DNA from: Stenotrophomonas lactitubi
GTDB lineage: Bacteria > Pseudomonadota > Gammaproteobacteria > Xanthomonadales > Xanthomonadaceae
Assembly (NCBI RefSeq): GCF_002803515.1
Contig: NZ_PHQX01000001.1
Location: 2,480,001-2,544,000 of the forward strand
Direction: 5' to 3'
DNA: 64,000 nt
Below, one piece after another: positions 24,356 through 32,841 of this stretch. The first letter of the stretch is position 1, and each line of letters starts with the position of its first letter. The notes beneath the pieces are model-generated. The model searched no databases and was not told the origin of the DNA. It was given only the letters and a program-made list of their open reading frames with translations. A program made the translations under genes and the position numbers.

Positions 24356-24981
24356 TCAACCGCCGCCGAGGCGGAAGGTCGGGTTGGACAGCTCGCGCAG
24401 GAAGTGACTGAAGATGCTCGGCTGCATGGCCAGCATGAAGATCACGCCGAACGCCGCACCGGCCAGGTGCGCGCTGTGGTTGATGCGATCGCCACCACGC
24501 TTGTCCATCCAGATGCTGTAGCCGACGTAGAACGCGGCATAGACGATCGCCGGCGCCGGGATGAAGAACACCAGGATGATCGACCACGGCTTGATCAGGA
24601 TGAAGGCGAACAGCACCGCCGACACCGCCCCGGACGCACCGAGGCTGAGGTAGTTCGGGTTCTTCTGGTTCTTCAGGTAGCTGGGCAGGATCGAGACCAG
24701 CAGCGCACCGACGTAGAACGCCGGATAGACCAGGTAGCTGCCGGTCAGCTGCACCATCACGCTCTCGATGAATCCCCCGAAGAAGAACAGGGTGATCATG
24801 TTGAAGATCAGGTGCGACCAGTCGGCGTGGATGAAGCCGTAGGTGATCAGGCGGTCGTACTGGCGGGGCGATCCACCGCCGGCGGCCACAGGATCAGGCG
24901 GTCGGCCAGCTTGCGGTTGTTGAACGCCATCCACGACAGGATGGCGGTGATGGCGATCAACAGCAGATTGACGGGGGTCAT
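24356..24981 (-). pseudogene. Rhomboid-family protease, frameshifted
   Basis: Two frames together encode a 208-aa rhomboid. The first part (24981 to about 24870) begins MTPVNLLLIAITAILSWMAF. The rest, from DRLITYGFIHADWSHLIFNM, has the catalytic Ser in LGASGAVSAV (GxSG) and the His in NHSAHLAGAAFG. Reading breaks at GGGG (24865-24868 on plus, CCCC in the gene), where one more base would restore ..WPPAVDRPRQYDRL... This may be a true loss of function or a sequencing error in the short homopolymer. Six or so membrane segments are encoded. The start at 24981 lies 10 nt before the end of the POT gene on the same strand. Confidence 0.8.
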
Positions 24982-24988
24982 GTCAGGC

Positions 24989-26554
24989 TCAGGCGGTGCG
25001 GTAGTTGTCGACCATACGATAGCGTTTCGCATACCAACCGAAGGCCAACGCCGCGACGAAAGCAAAACCGGCGAAGAAGAACATCAGGAATGCCGCCTCG
25101 CTCAGGCCCGTACTGGCGATCTTGTGGGTGACCGTGTCATTGCGCACGGCGGCATTGGACAGCAGCACCCACAGGTTGCCGATGGTGGTGGTCAGGTTCC
25201 AGAAGCTCATCACCACACCCTTCATGGCCTGCGGTGCCTGGCTGTAGGCAAACTCCAGGCCGGTGGCCGAGACCAGCACTTCGCCGAAGGTCAGCAGTGC
25301 ATACGGCAACATCTGCCAGAAGATCGACATCGCGTTGCCACCATCCATCACCACCTGGATGCCACCGACCACGATCCAGGCCAGGCCGCTGAAGGCGATG
25401 CCGGCGGTCATCCGCCGCAGCGCGGTCGGCTCGAAGCCGAAGCGGCGCAGCGCCGGGTACAGCACCAGGTTGTTGAACGGGATGAGGATCATCACCAGCA
25501 GCGGATTCAGCGCCTGCATCTGCGAGGCGGTGAACCAGCTCGGCATCTGCATCTGCTGGCCCTGCAGCACCCAGGTCGAGGCCTTCTGGTCGAACAGCGA
25601 GAAGAACGGGGTGGTCAGCGCGAAGATCACCAGCACCCGCAGCACCGAGCGCACGCCCTCCACGGCTTCGGCCGGGTGCTGGCCGCGGGCGCGGTCCAGC
25701 TGCAGCCAGGTACCACCACCGATGCCTGCCAGGATCGACACCAGCGCCAGGCACAGGCAGATCACGATGCCGAGCGAGCCGACCAGGCCGAACGAGGCCA
25801 CAGCCAGCACCAGCCCGGCCACGGCCATGACCAGGCCCGGACGGCCCTGGCCGGCGACGCGCGCGGTCAGCGCGGTGCGCACCACGTTGGCGAACGAATG
25901 CGGGTCCTTCGGCGGCAGCGGCACCAGCACGTAGCGCTTGCGGCCCAGCCAGAACACGAAGGTGGCGATGAACATCAGGATGCCCGGAATGCCGAAGGCC
26001 CACTGCGGGCCCCAGTTCTTCAGCACCAGCGGGATCAGCAGCGAGGCGAACAACGAGCCGAAGTTGATGATCCAGTAGAACGCGTCGAAGACGATCTTGG
26101 CCAGGTGCTTGTTGCTCTGGTCGAACTGGTCGCCCATGAACGAGGCCACCAGCGGCTTGATGCCACCGGCACCCAGCGCGATCAGGCCCAGGCCGAGGAA
26201 GAAGCCCTCACGGCTGCCCTCGAACAACGCAAGGCACAGGTGGCCCATGCAGTAGACCAGGCTGAACCACAGGATGGTGTGGTACTTGCCGAAGAACTTG
26301 TCGGCCAGCCAGCCACCGAGCAGCGGGAAGAAATACACGCCGATCATGAAGCTGTGCATGATGTCCTTGGCTTCACCGGCACGGCCTTCCGCAGTGAGTT
26401 CCTGCAGCAGCAGCGAGGTGATCAGGAACTGCACCAGGATGTTGCGCATCCCGTAGAAACTGAACCGCTCGCAGGCCTCATTGCCGATGATGTACGGGAT
26501 CTGGCGCGGCATCTTTCCCTGGCCGGCGATGGGGGCGACTGCGTCGTGGCTCAT
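24989..26554 (-). CDS. Proton-dependent oligopeptide transporter (POT/PTR family)
   Basis: A 521-aa transporter with about 14 membrane segments. NEACERFSFYGMRNILVQFL has the ExxER..YG signature needed for proton coupling. FMGDQFDQSNK is the second POT motif, and a further FFSLFDQKASTWVLQGQQM fits the Pro/Trp region. It imports di- or tripeptides with protons across the inner membrane. MSHDAVAP at 26554 is the chosen start; MPYR at 26566 is possible but its AGGA is too near. Followed within 8 nt by the rhomboid start. Confidence 0.92.
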   Translation of the reverse strand: MSHDAVAPIAGQGKMPRQIPYIIGNEACERFSFYGMRNILVQFLITSLLLQELTAEGRAGEAKDIMHSFMIGVYFFPLLGGWLADKFFGKYHTILWFSLVYCMGHLCLALFEGSREGFFLGLGLIALGAGGIKPLVASFMGDQFDQSNKHLAKIVFDAFYWIINFGSLFASLLIPLVLKNWGPQWAFGIPGILMFIATFVFWLGRKRYVLVPLPPKDPHSFANVVRTALTARVAGQGRPGLVMAVAGLVLAVASFGLVGSLGIVICLCLALVSILAGIGGGTWLQLDRARGQHPAEAVEGVRSVLRVLVIFALTTPFFSLFDQKASTWVLQGQQMQMPSWFTASQMQALNPLLVMILIPFNNLVLYPALRRFGFEPTALRRMTAGIAFSGLAWIVVGGIQVVMDGGNAMSIFWQMLPYALLTFGEVLVSATGLEFAYSQAPQAMKGVVMSFWNLTTTIGNLWVLLSNAAVRNDTVTHKIASTGLSEAAFLMFFFAGFAFVAALAFGWYAKRYRMVDNYRTA

Positions 26555-26716
26555 CCTGTAAGGCATTCCTGCAAAACGAAAGGCGCAAGAGTACCGGAAC
26601 CTGTGCGTGCGAAGCACGCTGCAGGGCTGCATGACAGCCGCGCCAAAGCATGGCAGGCACATGCAGCCCTGCCGGAAGTCACGGAACCTGCACGGCAAAA
26701 GCGTAAACTTATCGTT

Positions 26717-27553
26717 ATGCGCCCCCTGCCCTTTGCCCGCATCCTGCCCAGCTGCCTTGCCCTCATGCTGGCCGTGCCTGCGCTGGCCCGGCCACAGGCG
26801 CCGCCGGCCACAGGCCTTGCCACAGAGGTGCGGCAATTGACTGTCGCCGCGCTGGAACTGCCCAGCCGTGACGAAGGCCAATGGAAGCAGCGCCGCGAAC
26901 AGGTGCTGCAGCTGCTGACCGATCTGCAGCCGGATGTGATTTCGGTGCAGCAGGTACTGCAGCAGCAGGGGCGCAATCCGGCCTGCTGGTTGGCCAGCCG
27001 GTTGCGCTACAGCTGCGATTTCGTCACCGCTGACCCGCCGAGCCAGCCGGTCCGGCACGGCAACGCGATGCTCAGCCGGCTGCCGGTCAGCGAGGACGGG
27101 GTCACCCTGCTGCATCCGCCGGGCACCTTCAGCGCCGCCGGCATGATGCGCCTGCGGCTGGGCGACAACGACGTCAACGTCTACATCGCGCGCCTGCGCC
27201 CGGATCCCGACGAGGTCAATGCCCGGCAACATCAGACCAGCGACCTGATGACCTGGATCGGCGCCACGGCCGAGGGCATGCCGAGCCTGATCGCCGGAGA
27301 TTTCTCCGCCAGCACCGTCGAGCTGGTGCGCAGCACGCCCGGCTTCCAGCCGGCTCGGCGCAATCCTGGCGCACCGACGGCCAGCGGCGGTGGTGCCAGT
27401 GGCCATGGGCTGGATGTGCTGTTCCAGGTCAAGCACTTCGGCGGCATCCGCCAACAGGCGATCCTGCTGCCCGCCGATGGCGACCTGCCCGGGCTGCGCC
27501 TGGGTGTGATGGCGACGCTGCGGCTGCAGGACGTGCCCGCCACCACCGAATGA
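26717..27553 (+). CDS. EEP-fold secreted protein that lacks catalytic residues
   Basis: A 278-aa protein with signal LPSCLALMLAVPALA. The order of segments follows endonuclease/exonuclease/phosphatase hydrolases: ISVQQVLQQ, HGNAMLSR, LIAGDFSAS, GLDVLF. Compared with the intact paralogue at 38987, the catalytic Glu is Gln (position 79), the Asn of GDFNA is Ser (197), the DH of IDHIF is DV (233-234), the ATH and the final SDH are gone. Only GD of GDFSA stays. It is probably a non-catalytic scaffold or binding protein. ATG 26717 follows AAGCGTAAACTTATCGTT. A signal-peptide export is likely. Confidence 0.75.
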   Translation: MRPLPFARILPSCLALMLAVPALARPQAPPATGLATEVRQLTVAALELPSRDEGQWKQRREQVLQLLTDLQPDVISVQQVLQQQGRNPACWLASRLRYSCDFVTADPPSQPVRHGNAMLSRLPVSEDGVTLLHPPGTFSAAGMMRLRLGDNDVNVYIARLRPDPDEVNARQHQTSDLMTWIGATAEGMPSLIAGDFSASTVELVRSTPGFQPARRNPGAPTASGGGASGHGLDVLFQVKHFGGIRQQAILLPADGDLPGLRLGVMATLRLQDVPATTE

Positions 27554-27568
27554 GCGCGCCGCTGCGCT

Positions 27569-27626
27569 CGCCGGGCACGGCCCGGCGCTACCCCCGTTTC
27601 CGGTAGCGCCGGGCCATGCCCGGCGG
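27569..27626. repeat. SMAG/REP inverted pair
   Basis: CGCCGGGCACGGCCCGGCGCTAC (27569-27591) and GTAGCGCCGGGCCATGCCCGGCGG (27603-27626), arms with GTAG heads. Between the EEP gene and sodA's terminator. Confidence 0.86.
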
Positions 27627-27644
27627 GTGCGGTCACAGACAAAC

Positions 27645-27673
27645 AAAAAGGCCGGGGTCTCCCCCGGCCTTTT
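27645..27673 (-). terminator. Rho-independent terminator of sodA (bidirectional)
   Basis: AAAAAGGCCGGGG TCTC CCCCGGCCTTTT has T tracts on both strands. It lies 23 nt past the sodA stop and can also end the EEP gene. Confidence 0.9.
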
Positions 27674-27695
27674 CGCGTTCACGCAGGCACTGAGA

Positions 27696-28307
27696 TCAGG
27701 CGATCGCTTCCTGGTAACGACGCTCGACTTCATTCCAGTCGATGACGTTGAAGAACGCGCCGATGTATTCCGGACGGCGGTTCTGATACTTCAGGTAGTA
27801 CGCGTGTTCCCACACGTCCAGACCGAGGATCGGGGTGTTGCCTTCCATCAACGGGCTGTCCTGGTTGCCGCTGCTTTCGACCACGACCTTCTTGTCCGGG
27901 GTCACGCTCAGCCACGCCCAGCCACTGCCGAAACGGGTCAGCGCGGCCTTGGTGAAGGCATCCTTGAACTTGTCGAAACCGCCCAGGTCCTTGTCGATCG
28001 CCTTGGCCACATCACCGACCGGGTTGCCGCCGGCGTTCGGGGCCATCACGGTCCAGAACAGCGAGTGGTTGGCGTGACCGCCACCGTTGTTGCGCACCGG
28101 ACCCTGCAGGTTCTCCGGCAGCGACTTCAGCTTCTTCACCAGTTCTTCGACCGGCAGGTCGGCGTACTCGGTGCCTTCCAGCGCAGCGTTGACGTTGTTG
28201 ATGTAGGTCTGGTGATGCTTGGTGTGATGGATTTCCATCGTCGCCGCATCGATATGCGGTTCCAGCGCGTCGTAGGCGTAGGGCAGCTTGGGCAGGGTGT
28301 AGGCCAT
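27696..28307 (-). CDS. sodA: Superoxide dismutase, Mn/Fe family
   Basis: A 203-aa dismutase. Metal ligands appear in [10 protein letters not shown] and HANHSLFW, and as Asp and His in [27 protein letters not shown] with Gln at the Mn-type position, plus GGHANHS, favour a Mn or cambialistic enzyme. The protein is cytoplasmic (no signal). Start ATG 28307 has GGAG 6 nt upstream (GGAGATGCATC). The gene is divergent from the ribonuclease gene, with 223 nt between; no Fur or other palindrome is clear there. Confidence 0.93.
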   Translation of the reverse strand: MAYTLPKLPYAYDALEPHIDAATMEIHHTKHHQTYINNVNAALEGTEYADLPVEELVKKLKSLPENLQGPVRNNGGGHANHSLFWTVMAPNAGGNPVGDVAKAIDKDLGGFDKFKDAFTKAALTRFGSGWAWLSVTPDKKVVVESSGNQDSPLMEGNTPILGLDVWEHAYYLKYQNRRPEYIGAFFNVIDWNEVERRYQEAIA

Positions 28308-28530
28308 GATGCATCTCCTGATAGCGAGGGCACCCGACGGCATCGTCGGGCGTTGCGCGGTGAATGATGGGGACAGACCGCAAGATTACCAAGGGGGATG
28401 TAAAGGAAATTGCGTCCTGCAGGTGAGCATGCCGGCAATTGTTACGCAGCAGTGACGCAGCGCGTGCCCTCATGCAGGGTGCAGCGCGCAGGCGCTACAG
28501 TGGGCGCACCACCCTCGCCCGCCACTGCCC

Positions 28531-28986
28531 ATGCGCAACCCCCGGCTGTTGATCACCGCCATCGCCCTGCTGCTGCTCGGCCTGGTCGTCAATCATTTCC
28601 TGCAGCGGCCGCCGCCGCCGCAGTTCGCGCCTGACCTGCAGAGCACGCCGGCCGCCAGTGCACCCGCGGTGCGCAGCAACGGCACTGACAGCGGCCTGCC
28701 CGCCTTCCTGCCGGCCGAAGCCCGCCAGACCATCGCGCTGATCCAGCGCGGCGGCCCGTTCCCGCATCGCCAGGACGGCAGCACCTTCGGCAACCGCGAA
28801 CAACAACTGCCACAGCGTCCGCGCGGTTACTACCGCGAGTACACCGTCGACACGCCTGGCGCGGGCAACCGCGGTGCGCGGCGCATCGTCACCGGTGGCA
28901 ACCCGCCCGATGCCTGGTACTACACCGATGACCACTACGAATCGTTCCGCAGCTTCACCGTACCGGCCTCAGGAGAACGTCCATGA
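28531..28986 (+). CDS. Barnase-type guanyl ribonuclease, membrane-anchored or secreted
   Basis: A 151-aa ribonuclease of the N1/T1-barnase group. The signal or anchor is LLITAIALLLLGLVVNHFL. The catalytic set is Glu in YREYTVDTPG, Arg in RGARRIV and His in DDHYESFRSF. The N-terminal half after the anchor is Pro/Ala-rich. It likely degrades RNA outside the cytoplasm; the immunity gene follows directly, overlapping by 4 nt (ATGA). It is probably an exported nuclease with its own immunity, rather than a classical plasmid toxin. Start ATG 28531 with no strong Shine-Dalgarno. Confidence 0.87.
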   Translation: MRNPRLLITAIALLLLGLVVNHFLQRPPPPQFAPDLQSTPAASAPAVRSNGTDSGLPAFLPAEARQTIALIQRGGPFPHRQDGSTFGNREQQLPQRPRGYYREYTVDTPGAGNRGARRIVTGGNPPDAWYYTDDHYESFRSFTVPASGERP

Positions 28987-29402
28987 GCCACGATGATTTC
29001 GGCCTCGGCCTGCATGACATCAACAATGCCGGCGTCTACGCGATCGACACCTCGGATATCAGCGCGCTGTCGGCAGCGATGCGCGATGCCGACCTGAAGG
29101 TGATCCGGATCGACCTGGATGGCGTGAGCGACAAGCGCACCCTGCTGGCACGGCTGGCCGCCCAGCTTGATTTCCCTGCCGGCTTCGGCGGCAACTGGGA
29201 TGCACTGGCTGACAACCTGCGCGACCTGCAATGGCTACCGGCCAACGGGTACGCGCTGTTCCTGGCCGATGTCGATGCCCTGCGCGCCGGCGCCGGTGCA
29301 GGCAAGGAGTTCGACACGCTGCTGGACATCCTTGATGAAGCCAGCCGTGACTGGGTGGGCCGCGACGTCCCGTTCTGGGTATTCCTGTCGCAGAGCGCGT
29401 GA
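28983..29402 (+). CDS. Barstar-family ribonuclease inhibitor
   Basis: A 139-aa inhibitor of barnase-type RNases. LKVIRIDLDGVSDKRTLL and FGGNWDALADNLRDLQWLP match the barstar helix with the conserved Asn-Trp-Asp, the part that plugs barnase. It has a long N-terminal stretch of about 40 residues before the fold. The start overlaps the RNase stop by 4 nt, which couples translation. GGAG lies 10 nt upstream. The protein has no signal and would neutralise enzyme in the cytoplasm. Confidence 0.88.
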   Translation: MSHDDFGLGLHDINNAGVYAIDTSDISALSAAMRDADLKVIRIDLDGVSDKRTLLARLAAQLDFPAGFGGNWDALADNLRDLQWLPANGYALFLADVDALRAGAGAGKEFDTLLDILDEASRDWVGRDVPFWVFLSQSA

Positions 29403-29406
29403 CCTG

Positions 29407-29519
29407 GTAGAGGCCGACCTTGGTCGGCATGCACGCGCAAGCGCATGGATCATCCACGCATGGCGTGGATCTACCCGGTGCAGCTGGATGCTCAATAGAT
29501 CCACGCCATGCGTGGATGC
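29407..29519. repeat. Cluster of three SMAG/REP arms
   Basis: 29407-29430 (GTAGAGGCCGACC..GGTCGGCAT), 29451-29474 (CATCCACGC..GTGGATCTAC) and 29495-29519 (TAGATCCACGC..GCGTGGATG). The last two form an inverted pair. The cluster fills the gap between the barstar gene and the convergent repetitive-protein gene at 29526. Confidence 0.86.
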
Positions 29520-29525
29520 GGCACC

Positions 29526-31280
29526 CTACCGGCTGCCGTTATCTTCCTGCAGCTCTTTCTTGAACGGGATATCCGGCGGCGGACGCGCCACCGCCGGCTG
29601 GTCCTGCATGTTCGGATCGGTGAGGCCGCAGCCGCCACCGGCCTGCAGGATCGAGATCACGCAGGAAATCTTCGTGCTGGTGCCCGGCAACGGAATCTCC
29701 ATCGCCTTGACGCCCTTGCGCACCCATTCGGCAAGCAGCGATTCCTGCGGCACCCAGTACTTATCGAACGAGGTGGGCGTGTAGTCGTACGGCGGCCGCT
29801 TCAACCATTTGCCGGACTCGGCGATGCGTTCCTTGCTCCAGCCGTCGTTGGCTCCACCAGGTGCGCCACGCTCGGCCTTGCCAGCGCCGTCCTGGCCGGC
29901 CACGCGCACGCTGCCGTCGGCATTGAACAGACCTTCCCCCTTGCCGGCGCTGGCCTGCGCGGCGCCCTGATTGGCACCATCGCGATTGCGGCTGGAAGCG
30001 CCCCAGTCGTCCCCGCGTGCAGGTGTCGCCCAGTTGCCCGGGGTCGGCGCCGGGCGTGCACCCGCCTGCGCGGGGGCAGTACTGGTCGCCGCAGGACGCG
30101 CCGCGCTGGCGCTGTTCTGGGCTGCGCTGCCTGCGGGTGCCGGCGTAGGCGTGGTCGCACTGCCGGCCGAGGTCGACGCAGCCGGTAGCGGAGCGGCTGC
30201 AACCTCGCGTTCGCGCACCTGCACTTCGCGCCCGGCAGGCGCACGCACGGTGGGCTCGCGCCCTGCGACGGCGGCCATGCGCACCTGCGGATCGGTCATG
30301 GCCTGCACTTCGCGTTCGCGCACCTGCACCTCACGCTGCGGCACGCGCACCTGGATGTCGGTGGTGCGCATCGGCTGCGGCGCCACCGGCGCTTCAACCG
30401 TGCTGATTTCGCGCTCCTGCACCTGTACATCGCGCACCCGCGGCGCCTGCACTGCCACCTCGGGCGTGCGCACTGGCGTTGGTGTCGGCGCAGCCTGCAC
30501 CGGCTGCACGCTGCGCTCGCGCACGGTCGGGACGGTGTCTCGCGGAACGATGCTGACTTCGGTTCGCGGCGGCGCCATCGGCGGCACCACGAAATCGCTG
30601 GTGGCCTGCGCCACTTCGGTGGCCTGCACCGGTGAGGGCGGTGGTGCGGCCACCGGCGCCGGCTCAACCTCGGGCGGCGGCGGCACGCTGGCAGTCGGTG
30701 CCGTGGCAGCGGCAGCGGAAGACGGCGCAGGCGACGCCGGTTGCGGGCGCGGTGCAGTTGCGCCCCCCGCGTCCTGGCCTGCGGCTACGGCACCGGCTGC
30801 TGCAGCAGCAGCCGCCTCGGCTCCGGCCTGGTCGCCGCCGCCTTCCTGCGCAGCACGGCCGACGAATTCAATCTGCACGCGCTCACCCTCGCTGCCCTGC
30901 TCGTCCGGCGAAGACGTGCGGATCACCGCTACCCACAGCAGCAACAGGAAGAACAACAGATGCAGCAGCGCGCTGAGCAGCGCCGAGGTCCAGCGCAACC
31001 AACGCTGGTCGCGAGGCGCCGGATCCCAGTCCTGCCAGAACAGGCGGCGCAGGGACGCCCATGGTCCCAGCGCCGGCAATTGCCCCGGGGGGCCTGGCAG
31101 CGGTCGCGGCAGCAGCACCGCGATCACTTCGCGCGCGTGCAACGGACGTGGCAGCGGCGTCAGCGTCCGCAGCCAGATCGCCCAGCCGTACGGCAGGCCG
31201 GTGTTCTTCTCGAGGATGGGCGGTCGCTGCTGGCGCGCCAGCAGCAGGTCGATGAGTTGCTCGGCTCTGGGCAGAGGCAC
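29526..31280 (-). CDS. Repetitive membrane protein of unknown function
   Basis: A 584-aa protein with one clear membrane segment (SALLSALLHLLFFLLLLWVAVI, about 100-122). A Pro/Ala-rich linker leads to a region of short repeats: VQVQEREI, IQVRVPQREVQ, VQVREREVQ, VQVREREVA. A Gly/Ala-rich section and a C-terminal globular part (KRPPYDYTPTSFDKYWVPQESLL, ending GCGLTDPN..) follow. The layout resembles xanthomonad 'transmembrane repetitive' proteins; no function is known to me. The start is GTG 31280, 10 nt past the nfuA stop. An in-frame ATG at 31352 lies inside nfuA. The last 38 residues carry two Cys (CVISIL, GGCG). Confidence 0.62.
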   Translation of the reverse strand: MPLPRAEQLIDLLLARQQRPPILEKNTGLPYGWAIWLRTLTPLPRPLHAREVIAVLLPRPLPGPPGQLPALGPWASLRRLFWQDWDPAPRDQRWLRWTSALLSALLHLLFFLLLLWVAVIRTSSPDEQGSEGERVQIEFVGRAAQEGGGDQAGAEAAAAAAAGAVAAGQDAGGATAPRPQPASPAPSSAAAATAPTASVPPPPEVEPAPVAAPPPSPVQATEVAQATSDFVVPPMAPPRTEVSIVPRDTVPTVRERSVQPVQAAPTPTPVRTPEVAVQAPRVRDVQVQEREISTVEAPVAPQPMRTTDIQVRVPQREVQVREREVQAMTDPQVRMAAVAGREPTVRAPAGREVQVREREVAAAPLPAASTSAGSATTPTPAPAGSAAQNSASAARPAATSTAPAQAGARPAPTPGNWATPARGDDWGASSRNRDGANQGAAQASAGKGEGLFNADGSVRVAGQDGAGKAERGAPGGANDGWSKERIAESGKWLKRPPYDYTPTSFDKYWVPQESLLAEWVRKGVKAMEIPLPGTSTKISCVISILQAGGGCGLTDPNMQDQPAVARPPPDIPFKKELQEDNGSR

Positions 31281-31290
31281 GCGTTGGCGA

Positions 31291-31890
31291 TCAGGCGGCG
31301 TTGCCGCGCGGAATATACGGGGCGTGGCCGCTGTCGTGATCGGTGGCGTCACGCACGGCGGTCACTCCAGGCACACGGCCCATCAGGGTCTTCTCGATGC
31401 CCTGCTTGAGGGTGACGTCGGCCATGCCGCAACCCTGGCAGCCACCGCCGAAGCGCAGCAGCACCACGCCTTCGGCCGAGACTTCCTGCACGGCCACCTT
31501 GCCGCCATGCGAGGCGAGCTGCGGATTGACTTCGTTCTCCACCACCCAATGCACACGTTCGACCAGCGAGGCGGCATCGCCGGGCGCTTCGCCCTTGATC
31601 CGCGGCGCTTTGATCGTCAGCTGCTGGGTGCCGGCCGTACCGGGCACGATGTCGATCTCCGCGCCGTCGAGCCAGCCAACGCTGGTGGCGTCGACATAGA
31701 GCGTGAAGCCATCACAGTCCACCGCCCACTCGTCGCCGAGCAGGTCGGTCGGCTCGGCGAACTCCAGCCGGGCGTCGGCACGCGGGGTTCCGGGTTCGAC
31801 CGCACTCAAGCGCACGCCCATGCCGGGCACGCCCTCGCGTTCGATCAGCTTGCGGAAATGGGTCTGGGCAGTGTCGGAGATCTGGATCAT
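31291..31890 (-). CDS. nfuA: Fe-S biogenesis protein NfuA
   Basis: A 199-aa protein with an N-terminal degenerate A-type domain (about 1-100, [13 protein letters not shown]) and a C-terminal NifU domain. [20 protein letters not shown] holds the CxxC that carries a [4Fe-4S] cluster as a dimer. NfuA delivers clusters to apo-targets, especially under iron or oxidative stress. The length matches E. coli NfuA (191 aa). It is a single gene apart from the repetitive protein downstream. Confidence 0.94.
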   Translation of the reverse strand: MIQISDTAQTHFRKLIEREGVPGMGVRLSAVEPGTPRADARLEFAEPTDLLGDEWAVDCDGFTLYVDATSVGWLDGAEIDIVPGTAGTQQLTIKAPRIKGEAPGDAASLVERVHWVVENEVNPQLASHGGKVAVQEVSAEGVVLLRFGGGCQGCGMADVTLKQGIEKTLMGRVPGVTAVRDATDHDSGHAPYIPRGNAA

Positions 31891-31980
31891 CAGGCTATTC
31901 TAGCCAAGTAAGCGTCAGCCGCTCATTCGTTTTATACACCGGCCGGCGCATTGTTCAGTCAACACGAGGTGGAGGAACCC

Positions 31981-32331
31981 ATGGCCGACCTGATTCCGCT
32001 GGCGCAGGCCCATTGCGTGCCGCGCAAAGGCAGCGACCACAAGCTGGGCGAGGCCCGCCTGGCCGAACTGTTGCCGCAGGTTCCCGGCTGGGAGCTGGCC
32101 GAGGCCGGCCAGGCGCTGGTGCGCACGTTCCGCTTCAAGGATTACTACGCCACCATGGCCTTCGTGAACGCGCTGGCCTGGATCGCCCACGGCGAGGACC
32201 ATCACCCGGACCTCGGCGTCCACTACGACCGTGCCGTCGTCCGCTACTCCACCCACGACGTGGGCGGCCTGAGCGAGAACGACTTCATCTGCGCAGCGAA
32301 GACTTCGGCCCTGACGGAGCAACTGAAATGA
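31981..32331 (+). CDS. phhB: Pterin-4a-carbinolamine dehydratase
   Basis: A 116-aa PCD/DCo[20 protein letters not shown] has the paired catalytic His residues, and [19 protein letters not shown] matches the C-terminal helix. It recycles the 4a-hydroxy-tetrahydropterin formed by phenylalanine hydroxylase. GGAGG 5 nt upstream of ATG 31981 fixes the start (a longer reading from 31951 lacks one). No phhA is in view. It shares a 4-nt overlap with the TonB-domain lipoprotein downstream. Confidence 0.92.
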   Translation: MADLIPLAQAHCVPRKGSDHKLGEARLAELLPQVPGWELAEAGQALVRTFRFKDYYATMAFVNALAWIAHGEDHHPDLGVHYDRAVVRYSTHDVGGLSENDFICAAKTSALTEQLK

Positions 32332-32744
32332 ACGTGCGATTGCTGAGCCTGTCCCTGCTTGCCGCGACCAGCCTGGCCGGCTGCGGCACCTCCGAGCCGC
32401 CGGCAGCGCCGGCTGCGGCCCCCACCGAAGTGGCTGCGGTGAAGACCCCGCCGCCGCAATACCCGCTTGAACTGGCCTGCACCGGCGTGGGCGGCACCAG
32501 CACCTTCAAGGTGGTGATCGGCACCGACGGCAAGCCCAGCGAGGTCACCCTGCTGACCGGCGCGGGCAACCCGCAGCTGGACGATCTGGCCAAGACCGCC
32601 GTGCAGGGCTGGCAGTTCAAGGCCGCCACCCGCAATGGCGAGGCCGTGCCGGCCACGATCCAGGTGCCGGTCAGCTTCAACCCGCCGCAGCCGAAGCCGG
32701 ACCAGTGCTTCGCCATCGAAGAAAGCCTGCGCCGCGGCGGCTGA
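32328..32744 (+). CDS. TonB C-terminal-domain lipoprotein
   Basis: A 138-aa protein. [19 protein letters not shown] is a lipoprotein signal with lipobox LAGC. The rest carries a TonB-C-like beta region: [50 protein letters not shown] and VPVSFNP. Unlike real TonB it lacks a membrane-spanning anchor and the Pro-rich spacer, so it cannot transduce energy from ExbBD in the usual way. The ATG overlaps phhB's stop by 4 nt, an odd pairing. The mature part has two Cys (ACTG, DQCF). Confidence 0.75.
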   Translation: MNVRLLSLSLLAATSLAGCGTSEPPAAPAAAPTEVAAVKTPPPQYPLELACTGVGGTSTFKVVIGTDGKPSEVTLLTGAGNPQLDDLAKTAVQGWQFKAATRNGEAVPATIQVPVSFNPPQPKPDQCFAIEESLRRGG

Positions 32745-32841
32745 TCGCCTGCCGCTGACGAGGCCAGCCGACGCCCGCCTCGCCTTTGCCGCCCCGGCCC
32801 TTGCCGGGGCGATTGCTTGATGACAAGGAACGCGTCGGAAC

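Noticed and set aside
23984..26600. Long plus-strand open frame before the EEP protein
   Set aside because: Only the last 278 codons (from 26717) look like protein. The rest is antisense to the rhomboid and POT genes and shows no motif.
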